Assembly (NCBI GenBank): GCA_019925795.1
Contig: CM034310.1
Span: 24,324,764 to 24,388,763 of the forward strand
Source of the DNA: Dendrobium chrysotoxum
Lineage: Eukaryota > Streptophyta > Magnoliopsida > Asparagales > Orchidaceae
Length of the DNA stretch: 64,000 bases
Direction of reading: 5' to 3'
In this document: piece after piece, positions 21,339 through 33,854 of the stretch
How positions within the stretch are numbered: the stretch's first letter is position 1
Layout of the letters: each line of letters starts with the position of its first letter
Notes under the pieces: model-generated
Told to the model about the DNA's origin: nothing
The model's input: the letters and a program-made list of their open reading frames with translations, nothing else
Databases searched by the model: none
Made by a program: the position numbers and the translations under genes

Positions 21339-21640
21339 TGATGTAAATCTTGACCCCAACCCTATGATTTTGATAATAAAAAATTTTATTAGATTCCTTA
21401 CTATGTTATCTCCTATTAATTATTATTATTGCATATATGCTTTTATTGTGCACTAATATTTCAGGTCCACCATACGCTGTGCAAATCTTATCATCTCAAG
21501 ACTAGTTAGAATAGGATTAAAGTGTCTCAAAGAGTTTGTAATTTTGCTTTTTCTTTTTTCTACTTTCTTGAGTCAAAATTATATATTTGGTAGATACTAA
21601 GTTTGGTGACCATGCATACACACACACACACACACTCAAG
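21339..21640 (+). repeat. 5' LTR fragment of element B
   Basis: Matches the first 300 bp of the 3' LTR at 23,358, ending in a (CA)n run at 21,616-21,637 where the two copies part. The sequence after it belongs to the internal region. Confidence 0.8.
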
Positions 21641-21870
21641 GTAGTACGATAAGGTACTGTACAGACTCTTCCAGATACTTTAACCCTTTTTGACTGATCG
21701 GATTAGACAAATCAAATGCACTCGATCGTACAGTATGATAGGGTACTATATGATACCATTTCGTACTATATGATCTGACAGATTTCTATTTAAAGGGAGG
21801 GAAAATAAGCTTTTCTTCACTCAACCCTTCTCAAACATCCTTTTTCCTCCCTAAGATCTCAATTCTTAAA

Positions 21871-22968
21871 ATGGCCGATGGAAAGTGTTTATAAGCTCTC
21901 ATTGACAGTTCCTCCTGATAACCCATGGATCCATGCTTTGCCAAAGCAGTAGATGAAGAGGCTAGCAATCATTACAAGACTGCTAGAATCACACCCTCTA
22001 AAAGTTATGAACTTCCTAGTACTTAATTTTTTCACTTGCACCACTCTCCCGTTCATTCTTACCTTACCTACCCATTCAATTTTGAAATTTTTTTTGAATT
22101 ATTTGCTAGTCTTCATGTTAAAAGTGAGGGTACTACCCTTCAATCTTACGTTAATAGGAGGCCTGTTGAAATTACCTATCAAGACTTTCATGAATTCGTC
22201 CACCTTTCTACTACTAGCAAAACATTTCACCTTATAGCATCTAACACTGATTATGACTGGACCCTTGCTAACACTACCCTTAGGGAATCAAATGTCATAT
22301 ATCACATTCCTCGGGTCAATACCTTAGTGCTAGATACTAGAATTATTCAGTATATCCTTCACAACTCAATAATTTCTGAAGTTGGAGATCGAATCAATAT
22401 TACAATTCTTTTATCCCTAACCACCTATTTCATAATGGCTGAGATTGATTTTAATGCAACTGATTTAATTATTCGATATCATGAGAATCTAACCTGCTTT
22501 CAAGATCTTAGACATAAAAGAAAGACAAATATTTTCTTAGGTCACATAATTTCCTTCATCCTTTAATCTAAATACAACTTATAATTCCCTGCACCACCCT
22601 ATTATCTCCCAGTTTTCTATTCAAATAGCTCCTTTCACGTCCTTCACAGCGCTCACCACCATAATATTCACTATGTGCACCTCAAGTAAGAGGAAGTATA
22701 GGGAGGTCCAGCACCAACACCTTTCTATCAGTAATCTCAATATGATACACTAATTCAGAGATTTGACCAATGGGAGGATTGTTTTGACACCTACATAGTA
22801 GAATAACAACAACATGATAATGGTATGGCTCATTTTGACACCTACGTAGTAGAGCAGCAACAATAACATGTAAATGATATGGCTTGGCTTGGAGAGTAGT
22901 TTGCCTCTATTCATCGATTCTTCCAACCACCACCACCACCACCACCACCACCACCTCCACCTGATTAA
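21871..22968 (+). pseudogene. Extra ORF of element B, frameshifted
   Basis: ATG at 21,871 (MADGK) after a TATTTAAAG box and pyrimidine-rich leader, TAA at 22,966-22,968. The longest open piece, 22,036-22,566, contains the same middle domain as element A: 'TRIIQYILHNSIISEVGDRINITILLS' in parallel with A's 'ARIIQHVLRTSIIP'. (Each quote is only a short part of the match.) The end is a run of about 13 prolines coded by CCA/CCT after FFQ, then Asp and the stop. Stops and frameshifts break the reading frame at both ends. Same unknown role as in A. Confidence 0.7.
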
Positions 22969-23357
22969 GACTATTCATATTTTAGTTTATTCTGTGTTAG
23001 TGCTTGTATTTGTATTATTTTTATGTCTCTATTTTGTGTTATCTATTTTATTATGGCATCTTTATTTCATTGTTCCCTCCTTATTGTAATGTCAAAAGGG
23101 GTAGTAGGTTGTTGTTAGTTGTTTGTATTTCATATTCTGTTATGATTAAGTTCATTATTTTATCTTTGTTTTCTTGCTCATTTTTCTTATATTTCTTTTA
23201 CTTCATATTTAAATAAATAAAATAAATAAATAAAAATAAAATAAAAACTCTTCCTAGCTTTAAAATTTTAATCAAGAAGGGGGAACTTAGGAAATAGCAA
23301 AACATTTTACTTGTAATCAAAACCAATAATATTTAACATCATCAAAAAGGGAGAGAT
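22969..23357 (+). other. 3' noncoding region and PPT of element B
   Basis: T-rich tail with an (AAAT)n-like stretch near 23,210-23,247, ending in AAAAAGGGAGAGAT at 23,344-23,357 directly before the 3' LTR. Confidence 0.8.
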
Positions 23358-25161
23358 TATTATAAATCTAGACCTAAACCCTGTGATTTTGATGATAAAA
23401 AATATTATTGGATTCCTTAATATGCTCTCTCCTATTAATTGATATTATTACATATCTACTTTTATTGTGCACTAACATTTCAGGTCCATCGTACATTGTG
23501 CAAAACTGATCATCTCAAGACTTGGTAGAATAGGGTTAAAGTATTTGGAAAAGTCTGTAATTTTGCTTTTTCTTTTTTTTTTTTTTTTTACTTTTCTTGA
23601 GTCAAAATTATGTTTGGTGGATACTAATCTTGGTGACCATGCACACATATACACAAGGGAGTGAGATAGTAAGAGAATTAGGAGTATAATTTTCTAAACT
23701 AATAGTACTATACAATTCATATTATACTATATAATCAACGAATCAAAAAATCATTAAAATGGCTAATTATGATAATTAAAGTAATTTGAACTAATTGTAT
23801 TGTACGATATATATCGTATAGGACAATTAGTAGAAATTAAGTTACCATCGCTATTCATAATTTAGGAAATATTTTGATATTCAAATTGTACTAATCGTAG
23901 TGTACGATAGTTATCATACTGTATAAGGTAATTAAATCTTATCTAAACTAATCCTATAATTAGGAAAATAATTTTAGTTAATTTTTCCAATCAGATCGTG
24001 TAGGGATGATAATTTATAATCACCAATCAAACTGGATGATAAACTAAGTTATTTCAACTAATCATATTAGGCGACTCTTCATATCGTACTTGATGATCAG
24101 TATAATACATTGAACTGATTGAATAATGCACTATAATTTGTATAGTACTAACAGGGTAATTTGAACTAATCGTACCATATGATCTTGGATCATACTGTAT
24201 GATTAGTATCAACAGAATTAAATTTTAGGGCTTTTTCAGAGGCCTTGTATTTAATCTCTCTTAATAGACTTGTTTCAAGTATTTGGCTGTTGAGCGTTCT
24301 TGAGAGAGTGATTGGAGAAAAAGATCTTGGAGAGATTTAGAAAGAAGAATGGGAGAGCTTGTGTGTGAGGGGTTCACATGGTTTCTCCAAATAAGTTTCT
24401 TGCCTTATTCCTACAAGTGTATGTCTAGGTTTCTTGGGTGGCTCTGGGAAGGTTCTTTAGCTCAAGGATGTGGTACTCTTCCCTTACCAGATGGGCGAGA
24501 AAGGAGTTTGTGGCTCTCTGCCATCACCAAAAGGGTGAGAAAGGAGTTCGTGGTTCTCTGCCATCACCAGGAGGGCGAGAAAGAAGTTTGTGGTTCTCAT
24601 CCATCAGCAGGAGGGTGAAAAAGGATTGAAGGTCCGCTGCCATCACAAGGAGTGTGACAAAGCTTCTGATTCTCCGCCGCATCGGGTTGGTGGAAGTGAT
24701 TTGTGTCAGGGCTTCTCCGCCTTACTATGGGGAAAAAATGAGAGACGTTATAGTAATAGTGCAATACTCGAAGAGCAGGACTCTGGAGAGTGAAAACTGT
24801 TATATCGTAGTATGACGTCATTGTTTAACCGAACCACTATCAGTTGTGTTTGTTCTAATTTTCTACTTTTACATTTTACTTTTTCTTCACTTTATTTATG
24901 TGAAAATTGCTTGGTGAAAATTGGTGATTAATGCTTCATTCAGTTGATTAGAATATTATCATTGTTGGTTTAATATTTGATAAAATTATTCTCTTCTGCA
25001 TTAATTAAAAGTTATAATTTTTAATAACTAAAACATCCAAAAATATCATCTTTACTTTTTGAAGTAAGTAATTTTTTAAGTTCACTAATTCACCCCCCCC
25101 CCCCCTCTTGGTGTGCCTAGCGACAAGTTCACTTATACTTAATATCCTTATCAAACTTTCA
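23358..25161 (+). repeat. 3' LTR of element B (1,804 bp)
   Basis: It starts TATTATAAATC (TG changed to TA) and ends ACTTTCA like element C's LTR. It holds many decayed GTAC-type palindromes (23,700-24,210), a TATTTAA box at 24,248, leader repeats of the GAGAAAGGAGTT type (24,475-24,680), a degenerate copy of the leader stem-loop (24,712), a GACGTCATTGTTTAACCGAACCACTAT segment from which the last motif is shared with A and C, and a C-tract at 25,092. Confidence 0.88.
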
Positions 25162-26290
25162 GGTCAAGCATGGTTGACCAAGTCAACTCACTTTGACCAA
25201 ATTGCCCTTTAACGGTTTAAATGGTCATTTCAACCCAAATCACTTCACCATTGCATAAGACAACCTCCATTGGGTCCAAAATATCATTTTGAACCTGTTG
25301 GATCCAATCTATGGTTTTGGTTTGACCTAGTTGACCAAGTCAACCATGGTTGACTAAACAACCCCTTAAGAGTCCAAATGGCCATTTCAAGCCAAATGAG
25401 TATTTCATTGCATGAAACCACCTCCACTAATCTCTAATGATTAAATCAAACTTATTGAGCCTAATTCCAGCCCTTGGTTTGACCTGACTAATAAGTTAAC
25501 CATGGTTGACCACATCAACCAGAAACCCCATTCAACTCAACCAAGCTTCAAATCCACTTTGAACTTTTTCAAATTCCTTTGATCATCTCCCCTAGTGGTT
25601 TGGACCTGATTAGACAATTTGACCATGTCAACATTTGACTTGATCAACTGGATCCAAGTATGGTTAAACTTGACCTATATGGGATCAATCACTTCATTCA
25701 TTCAAATTCAATCTAATCAAACTCTACAAACCTTCAAGATCACTCAATCACATGCATTGAACACTTTCAAATCTATCATGAGTAAAACCTTGATGAGTTT
25801 GATGAAGTCAACATATTGAGCTTGGTCAAACCCCTTGCTTTTGGTCAAATCAACATGCACCTTCAATCAAACCTTAATCAAATCATTAATCCTATTTCAC
25901 GTTGTGGTTTGAAGTTGCTTAAGCCCATCATAAATCAAATCACAATAATGTTGACCAAGTCAACTTATTACATTTGGTCAAACCCTTTTTCATGAAAATT
26001 ACTCACTCTATCCATCTTCTCAAGCCCTTGAAAGTTAACTCAAATTTCTTTCAACACTTCCTAGGTGCCACATCAGTAGCCTTTACCTTATTGAATAGTC
26101 AAACTAGTCAAACTAGTCAATAAATCATTCCAACCCCCTTATTGACCACTCATTCCCTACCGCCTCATTAGCCGTTGACTAGTTTGGCTTGTCAAATAGT
26201 CAACAAATGGTTCAAATGGGCTGGAGTGGTCAAACTCTCTTAAGTTCTTAAGTCCCTTTCAATACATCTGGTTTGACCTACCCAAATGAG
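25162..26290. promoter_or_regulatory. W-box-rich part of the Tat LTR
   Basis: By hand I count about 27 TTGACC/TTGACT motifs on either strand in 1.1 kb, many paired as TTGACCAAGTCAA. TTGAC[CT] is the core bound by WRKY factors. Copy b (31,240-31,930) and copy c keep the same feature. A transcriptional role is inferred. Confidence 0.5.
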
Positions 26291-29200
26291 AGCCTAAGCT
26301 CCCTTAAAGGCTCCCTAACCAAGCTAAGATCCTGGTTTAACCCAAAATAACAAAGGGTGGTCCCCTTCCCACATGAGCCATCCAATGGAAATGGAAATCA
26401 ACCTAGTTTTTCCCTACCACTCCAACTTTTGGGACACATGTCCATCATCAAAGCAAGTGGCCTGATGGATCAGGGCTATCCAATTCAAACCCAAGATGTA
26501 AAATGAGGTGAGGGGTCTCATTTGATTCATTCATTCAATCCTCAGCCCCAAGCCTCCCCAGAGCCATTCCTCTTTTCGTTTCTAGTCTCCATATATCCCT
26601 CAACATTTCTTTAGTTCACCCACTAGAGAGAAGCCTTAGTCGATGAGATCTCGACCACCACTATCTTGAAGTTCGTCCAAGACTTGAAGCTCTATATCTA
26701 GGTATTTTCAGCCATTGATTATTTCTAGAGAAGTGTACGAGTATAGTCTATAAGCTCAACCAGCCCAAAATATCCAAATCCATCTATCAGATCAAGGTAT
26801 AACCCTAACCCTAGGTCAAATCATATGGGTTAAAATAGCTTTTCAAAAAGCTGATTTTAACCCAAACAAATGATTCCCCATGAATGCTCATCATTCCCTA
26901 GTGCTCTATTTAAAATTTAATGAATTTTGATCAAATCGTTTGAGAGAATGAAGTTTTTTTCATTCCCTAGAGTTTAATCATATTATGCATGCATTGCACA
27001 TTTTTTGAGCCATTGATCGAGCAAATAACAGCTCTAATTCCACCATTTTATCAGTTAATCCGACCATGGATTAGGTCCCGTGGTTTCATTTTCTGTATGG
27101 CTTAGTTTGGACCATTAAATTTAAACTACGGAAGATCTGACGACCTCACAATTTTGTTGTCTCGAATAAGTGATGCACGCGGTCCCATCATCGCGTCCGC
27201 CATTAATGGCCAATGATTATCGTTATGCACTCATTGGCCATTATCGCACCGTCGCTCAAAGATTGGCCCACGGTTTGACCCAGCCAATCAGAGGTCACTG
27301 AGTGGCCCACCGTCGCCATTTCTTTAATTTTAATTAGTTTAATTAATTCAAATGGTTTAATCAATAGAATTTTTGATAAATCATATAAAATTCATTTTTC
27401 ATCCAAAAATTATATATAATATATCCTTTTCTTCATAATTTTGCCTAATTTTATTTAAAATTAAAATTAAGTAAAAATATTTTATAGATATTAAATAATT
27501 TCAAACATTAATTATTTAGTTTTTAATTAATAAGTTATAAAATATAAATCCAAATAATTTAAGATTTTAAGAGAATTATTTTTAATATATTTTTTGTTTT
27601 CAGTGAATTTTCCATAATCATTTAAATTTTATTTTAGTATTATTTTGAATTTACAAAATTATAAATTTTTATTTGACTTTTAAATTTTTGAAAAATTTAT
27701 TTTAATTACTTTTTTTAAACCCTTTTTAAGCCTTCCTATCCTTTATGAAAGTCTTAAATAAAGCCTAATAGTTGATGAGCTTAATTAATCAAATCCAACA
27801 CAAATTTAGAATATTTTCATATCACCCCTTATTTCAATGTGCATCCTTATTTTTTAGGCACTTTAACTTGTATTTGGATTTGATTAACAAGTGCTATGGC
27901 AAAGGTATCTTTTGTCATGACACTTCAAGGATAAGCATGTGGGGAAGTGTTTTTTAGGTGAGTACTCAAGTGCATGGCTTATGGGTTAACCCAAGCACTT
28001 GAAAGTTCACCTCTTTCCATGCACATAACCTTAGGACACTTGTTTGCATGATGTGATTGATTGGTTATGTGCATGTGAAAGGGTTAGAGAACTCTGATTT
28101 TGAACCAACACAACATAGAGACATTTAGGACAAAAATTAAGGACAAGTTTTAGAAATTTAAGAAAATTATAGAAAACAAATTATGCATCCAATGAGGGTG
28201 AAATTCAAAACATTTAAACATTGTGACATTACCTACCTTAAGTTAGGAGTCCACTAATTTTAAAAGTCATTAAGTTAGAAATTTAATTAACTCAAAATTA
28301 ACCCTTTAATTAGCCCTAAAATTTTAAAAAATCCTAATAAATTCAAACTAAATCCAAAATATAAATAATATATCAAATTGACCAGAATTAAACCCTCAAC
28401 CAAGAAAATTTAAAGCCTGTTAACTGGACCCTTAATTTAGTTTTTAGTTAAAATCAATATTTAATTAAATTAATTAATTAAAAATAATTAAAATATAAAA
28501 TAATTCTCAAACACTTGAAAATACTCCCATGAGTCATTCCTATTCTTTGGGAGTAACTTCATGAAGTTTGAAATAAGTTTGGATCAATACCTTTAAAACC
28601 CCCTCTAATTAAACAATTTAATAATTCAATTAAATGCCTAAATTTCAATAATTTATAATTTTTCAAAAAACTCTAAATTGACCAAACTCAAAACCATTAG
28701 ACTCCATTTAGGCTTTAGTGTTTAATGAAAATCTCAAACCACCATAAATAACTCAAAGTTGAAAAGTTAACTTTTTGGTCAATTGTAGTTTAAAACAGGT
28801 CAAAAATTCACAAATTCATAACTTAATGTAGAAAAATCCAAATCCAACAAAATTATTGTCTAATTACTCATCTTAGGGTCTAGTATTTAGGAAAAATATC
28901 AAAATTCCATAATTCACTTTAATTTAAAAAGTCAAAATTTTACCCCTTAATTTAATGAATTAAATAATATTTGATAAGGGATGATATTTTTTTCCCTTGG
29001 TGAGACATATCATTTATTTTCATGACCTCAAATATGAAATTAAGGATAGCACATCCATTTATCATAGCTAAATATTTGATCGAACATTATTTTAACCCTT
29101 CGGGATCATATGTAGTTCATCCATGAATTTGGCAATAATATTCAGGATAAAATTTGTAATTCTAGATCTGAACACTATTAAGAAATCTTATTTTCACCTC

Positions 29201-29310
29201 TCGAGATGGTACATCATTTCGAATGGTATGTTCGATGTAAGAATTAAAATTTAAAAGTAAATTTAAATTTTCTAAAGAAATTTAATTCTAATTTTCTTCG
29301 TATCTTTCCA
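25162..29310 (+). repeat. Tat LTR copy a, second part
   Basis: Resumes the LTR cut by element B. It aligns in order with copy b (31,200-35,050, then 37,480-37,800), including the GC-rich island near 27,180-27,330 (copy b 32,760-33,005) and the segment ending CATATGTAGTTC near 29,110 (copy b 37,630). It lacks the copy b block 35,050-37,480. The first 1.1 kb is dense in TTGAC[CT] motifs. Short ORFs are not gene-like. Confidence 0.75.
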
Positions 29311-29329
29311 ATGCAGACCAAATCCCCTT

Positions 29330-29930
29330 TTCAAACTCAAACAAAAATAGTCTTTGGGCTTACTTCTTCGAAGCATTTATCTTTCTATGTGAGCCTAATA
29401 TTTTTTATTTATTTTGAAGTATAAATTTTTTTTTGTTATCGTTATGAGCTTATTCGCATTCCAAGCCAAAACAAATCCTATATGAAAGAAATAAACTTAA
29501 AAAGTAGGCAATTTTTAAGGCACAAATAATTTAAACAATCATCCAATCAAATCATATCAAATAAATGTAAAAGGGCTATGCGGAAAATGTTACTATATAT
29601 AAAACTTAGGGTCTATAAAATTAAAAGTGGTCACGCTCTACTAACCATATCCAAAATTTTAATCCTATAAAATTATGCAAGTTTTAAAATGGGATATTTT
29701 CCTTGTCTTCACCTCTTCAGCTTCTTCCTTCGAGCTCCCTGGATCTGTTGGGTCCAAATATCCAAATGAAAAGAACTCCTCCCCAAAGGGGTATTTCTTT
29801 TCTATTTGGATTTCAATTCATCCTAATTTGGATCTCCAAATAGAAGGAACTCCTCCCCGAAGGGGTGTTTTCTTCCTCTTTAGATTCCAAATAGGGAAGC
29901 ATTTTTATGAGTTTATTCTAGGTATCAAAA
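29330..29930 (-). repeat. Inverted piece of Tat LTR between copies a and b
   Basis: The reverse complement matches copy b at about 35,940-36,510, including GCTCACATAG...AAGAAGTAAGCCC and the two ~90-bp imperfect hairpins with CTCCCC-GGGG centres (29,750-29,900). It ends just before LTR copy b starts, so a segment of the LTR has been inverted here. Confidence 0.7.
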
Positions 29931-29937
29931 GAGTTAT

Positions 29938-32900
29938 TGTTGACCTCATGTTTATATGAGGTCAGTAGGACCAATCCAGACCTTGGGATCTTATCCAACC
30001 CTTAGGATCAATCTGATCTTAGATCAATCCAGACTTTAATATCAATCCATATTCCAATCAATCTTAATCCTATATCAATTTTAAACTCAATTCAATTAAA
30101 CTCCAGGCTAATTTAAATCCTAGGATCCTCTTAGACTCCATCCCTTGATATCTATTTAGGACTTAGGATTCTTTTAGATAACAGATCTTAGGATTTCTAG
30201 ACCTTAGGATCCTTCTAGGCTCTAAATCCTAGGACTTTCCCATACCCTAGGTTTCTTTTAGATTCCAGAACCTTTTGACCTTCCTAGGACTTTGGATTCT
30301 AGAAAACCCCAGACTTTAGGGTTTCTTAGATTCAAGAACCCTTCCAAAATCTAGACCTTAGGATCTATCTAGATCCCATAATCCTTCTATACTCCAGATC
30401 CTAAGACCTTCTTAGACCCTACGATTCTTTTATACTCCAGATCAGATGATCTTCTTAGGTCCTAGGACCTACTCTAGATTATGGGATCAATTCAGATCTT
30501 GTATCAATCTAGATTCAAATCAATCTAGACCCCAGATTTTAATCCAAACTTCTATCCAGACTTTAATCCATATTCTCAATTCAAACCTCAATCAAAATTA
30601 AGAATTCAATCCAGTTCAAAATTAAAACTCTGGTTCAAACCTTGAGTCTATCTTTAATCAAGCTTCAACCCTTTCCTATCACTTATGATCTTTAAATGAT
30701 CATAAATGATTTGGGTAATTCAAATCCAATCATTTAATCCAAAGTCCAATTCAAATCCAGAAATCCAGACCCAAATTCAAGACTAAAGGCTTAGGTCCTG
30801 AAAGCCTTTTCCGTTGAATCTTTCAAATACTTCAAAACCAAGTTAAATGACCTCTAATTTAGAGTCTGTTAGTTGCATACTGATGTAACATGTCTCCAGT
30901 GGTAACCCTCCAAATTTGAGCTCATTCTGATGCCTCTAACCCCATAAATTGAATTGATCTCCAAAGGCTGTAAAACCTTCAAATATTTACGGTCTGTGCC
31001 ACTAGACCTATCATCTAGTGGATTTGACCTTGGAGCTTTCTCCAAAGCTTCCAACCACATCCAGACCTTTAATCCTGACCTCTTAAAAAAATATATTTTG
31101 TTGGACTCATTTTGACCTCCAGTTGAATAGAGTCCAAAATGACCAAAATATCCATGTAGGGTGTAAATAGTCACTTTGGACTAAATGAGTTTGAAATCAA
31201 ATGCAACCACTTCCAATAAATTTCAAATATCAAATCCAACCTGTTAGACCCAAAACCAGACCTTGGGTCAACCTGGTTGACCAAGTCAACCTAGGTTGAC
31301 CTAAAGACCCATTAAGGGTCCAAATAGGTGTTTTGACCCATTTGACCTACCCAGACCCCGGGACCACCTCCACCAGACTTAAAAGATCAGATCAAACTTA
31401 TCCAGTCTAAACCTTGGTCCTAGGTCAACCTAGTTAACCAAGTCAATTTGGGTTGACCAGATCAACCCTTAAGCTTCTCCATTTTGAATCAAGCTTTAGA
31501 TGCATTCAAAACTCCTTCAAAACTCCATGAATATTTTCTCTAATGATTTGGACTTAATTGGACCCCTTGACTAGTCAATAGTTGACTTGGTCAACAAAGC
31601 TTAAGTACAGTCAAATGTGGTCTGTTTTGGTCAAATCAATTAATCTAGTCAAATCAAAGCATTCAAGCCTTTAATCCTTCTTCATTACATGATTCAAACA
31701 CCCTTAAGTGTATCATGAGTTAAATCATGAATGATTTGACCAAGTCAACCCATTAGGACTTGGTCAAACCCCCTCAAATTCTTTTATTTCCATTCAAATC
31801 ACAATTCTTAAGCCCCAAATTCCCTTTGAAGCAACCCAACCAGCTCTTGAGGTCATTTGGTTACCACCTCAATAGTCAAAGTGGTCAGTTGACCAGTCAA
31901 CACATGGTCAACAAACCCTTAAATGGCCAAATCTCTTAGCTTGGGCCAACTCACTCTACTTAAGGCCATTCCAGCAGCTCTAATCATCTTCTAGAATATT
32001 CCTAAGCTGGTCTTAATCCGTGGCTTAAAGTATAATTAGCTCCATGTGCAAATAGAGGACAAGTGAACTTTACACCTAGGTGTACCATTATCCTTTTATT
32101 CTCCTGCTATCCCAACTACCCTAGTACATGTGGCAGCCATCTAGGAGCTTCCCCAGTTAATCGTAGCCCTCCATTCAAGTTGGAGAGACTTGAATAGGGC
32201 AAAACCTTGAGAAGTGGGGTGATTCTAATCCCTATCTTCTCTCACCATCCTCAAACCCTCAAGCCCAGATCTTAGTTCATCTGAGCTTCTCAGATATCCC
32301 TCTTCATGTCTCGAGCCCAAACCAGTCGGTTAAAGCCACCAGCGGTGAGATCTCTGACGAGACAAGGGTGGAATCCGTCTAACTCAACTTCCCATCGATC
32401 CGTAGCTTATCAGACCGTAAATTCAAGAGGGAAAAGTTACATGGATTGTCAACAAGCTCAGAGATTCAAAAATTTTCCAAATCCATCGATTAGATCTTCT
32501 TAAAACTCAAACCCTAGCTCAAACACCTAGACTTAATTAGCATTTAATTAAGTGATTATTTGACCTTTTTAAACATTCCACATTACTTTTGTTCATGCAT
32601 GTAATTTAAGTTTAAATTTTCATTTAATTTGATCCACTGGGTTGGAAGAACGAACGCATTTTCCTTTCTAGAGCATAATCTGCAACCTATATATGTTATA
32701 TGAGATTATAACCATTGATCTCTTGATCAACAGTTAAGATCCCGTTGTTTAGCCCTTTGATCCAACTGTGTGCGCGATCCCGACTGATCAAATCACCGTC
32801 CAGTTGCATCTTGACTGTTGATTCAGAATGGCGGATGATCTGACGACCCACAGCATCCGCCGATGTGGATTAGTGATAACGCGATCCGCATATCAATTAG

Positions 32901-33823
32901 CTAATGATTGCTGGCGGCGTAATCATTGCGCCATCGAGCAATCATTACCCGCGGTTTGAAGCGGCCAGTCGCGGGACGCCATGTGTCCTCTACCGTCGCC
33001 GGCCCTGCCAAATTTATTTAAATGATTTAAAATTTAAGTTCAAAACGTTTTAATAATTAATTTTAAATAATAAAAAAATATATTATATATTAAATATTTT
33101 TATAAAATTAAATTTTTTAATTTAAAATTAAAAATAATTCAAAGTATATTTTTTAATTATTTTAAAATATTAATTATTAATTATTTTAAATTAATATCCA
33201 ATTAAAAAGTTTCATTTTTTTTTATAAAAATGTTTCAAGAACTAAAGAATTAGTTTAAAATGTTTTAACTTGAATTCAAATTAAATATAAATATATTTTA
33301 AATAATTTTTAATTAATTAAATATTTTAGTATTTAATTAATATTTAGTTAAATTAAATTCAAATAATAATAGAAATTTTTTTAAATAAAATTATTTTAAA
33401 TAATTTTAGAATTTTATAAATATTTAAAATTTAATTTAACTTGATTTAATAATTATTTTAATTATTAATTGATTTGAAGTTAATTTAAATACCTTAATTG
33501 ACTTAAAACTTTATAATTTTAAATTAAATTCAAATTAATTCAAAAAAATTTAAATAATATATCAAAATTTTTAAAATTTTAAATAATTTAAATTAAGATT
33601 AATTTTAAAATTTTAATTTTAATTTATTTTAAATAATTTGAGCTATTAGAAGATATTAATATTTAATTAATACTTACTTAATATTTAATTAAATATTATA
33701 TTAAATACTTAAAAATTTTAAAATCTATTTTCAAATTATTTTAAAAAAATAGAAGACCTCTCAAGTCTTAAAAAAAATTATTTTAACAATATTTTTTTAA
33801 TCATTCTATTTTTAAAACTTATA

Positions 33824-33854
<31 letters not shown>

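Larger units (their letters stand above)
21339..25161 (+). mobile_element. Element B: internally deleted Sire-type Ty1/copia element
   Basis: The left end (TGATGTAAATC) matches the start of the 3' LTR (23,358, TATTATAAATC). After about 300 bp of LTR the sequence jumps, near 21,641, into the spacer that precedes the extra ORF, so the rest of the 5' LTR, the PBS, gag and pol are all gone. The extra ORF (21,871-22,968), a 3' tail, a PPT (23,344-23,357) and a full 1.8 kb 3' LTR remain. No clear 5-bp target duplication was found; the flanks are parts of a Tat LTR. It could only move with help from an intact relative. Confidence 0.85.
16543..29310 (+). mobile_element. Element G: Ty3/gypsy Tat-type remnant (pol, 3' tandem array, long LTR)
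   Basis: The element contains the 3' half of pol with two RNase H domains and an integrase (16,543-18,884), a 3' noncoding region dominated by a 98-bp tandem array, and a very long LTR starting at 20,567. The LTR is interrupted by element B and continues to about 29,310. A second RNase H between RT/RNase H and integrase, tandem repeats in the 3' region and multi-kilobase LTRs are known traits of the Tat/Ogre/Retand group. The 5' half is absent. The LTR 3' boundary is approximate because of rearrangement. Confidence 0.75.

Noticed and set aside
21616..21640. (CA)n run as a centromere or telomere signal
   Set aside because: A short dinucleotide run also present at the same place in LTRs of A and C; part of the LTR.
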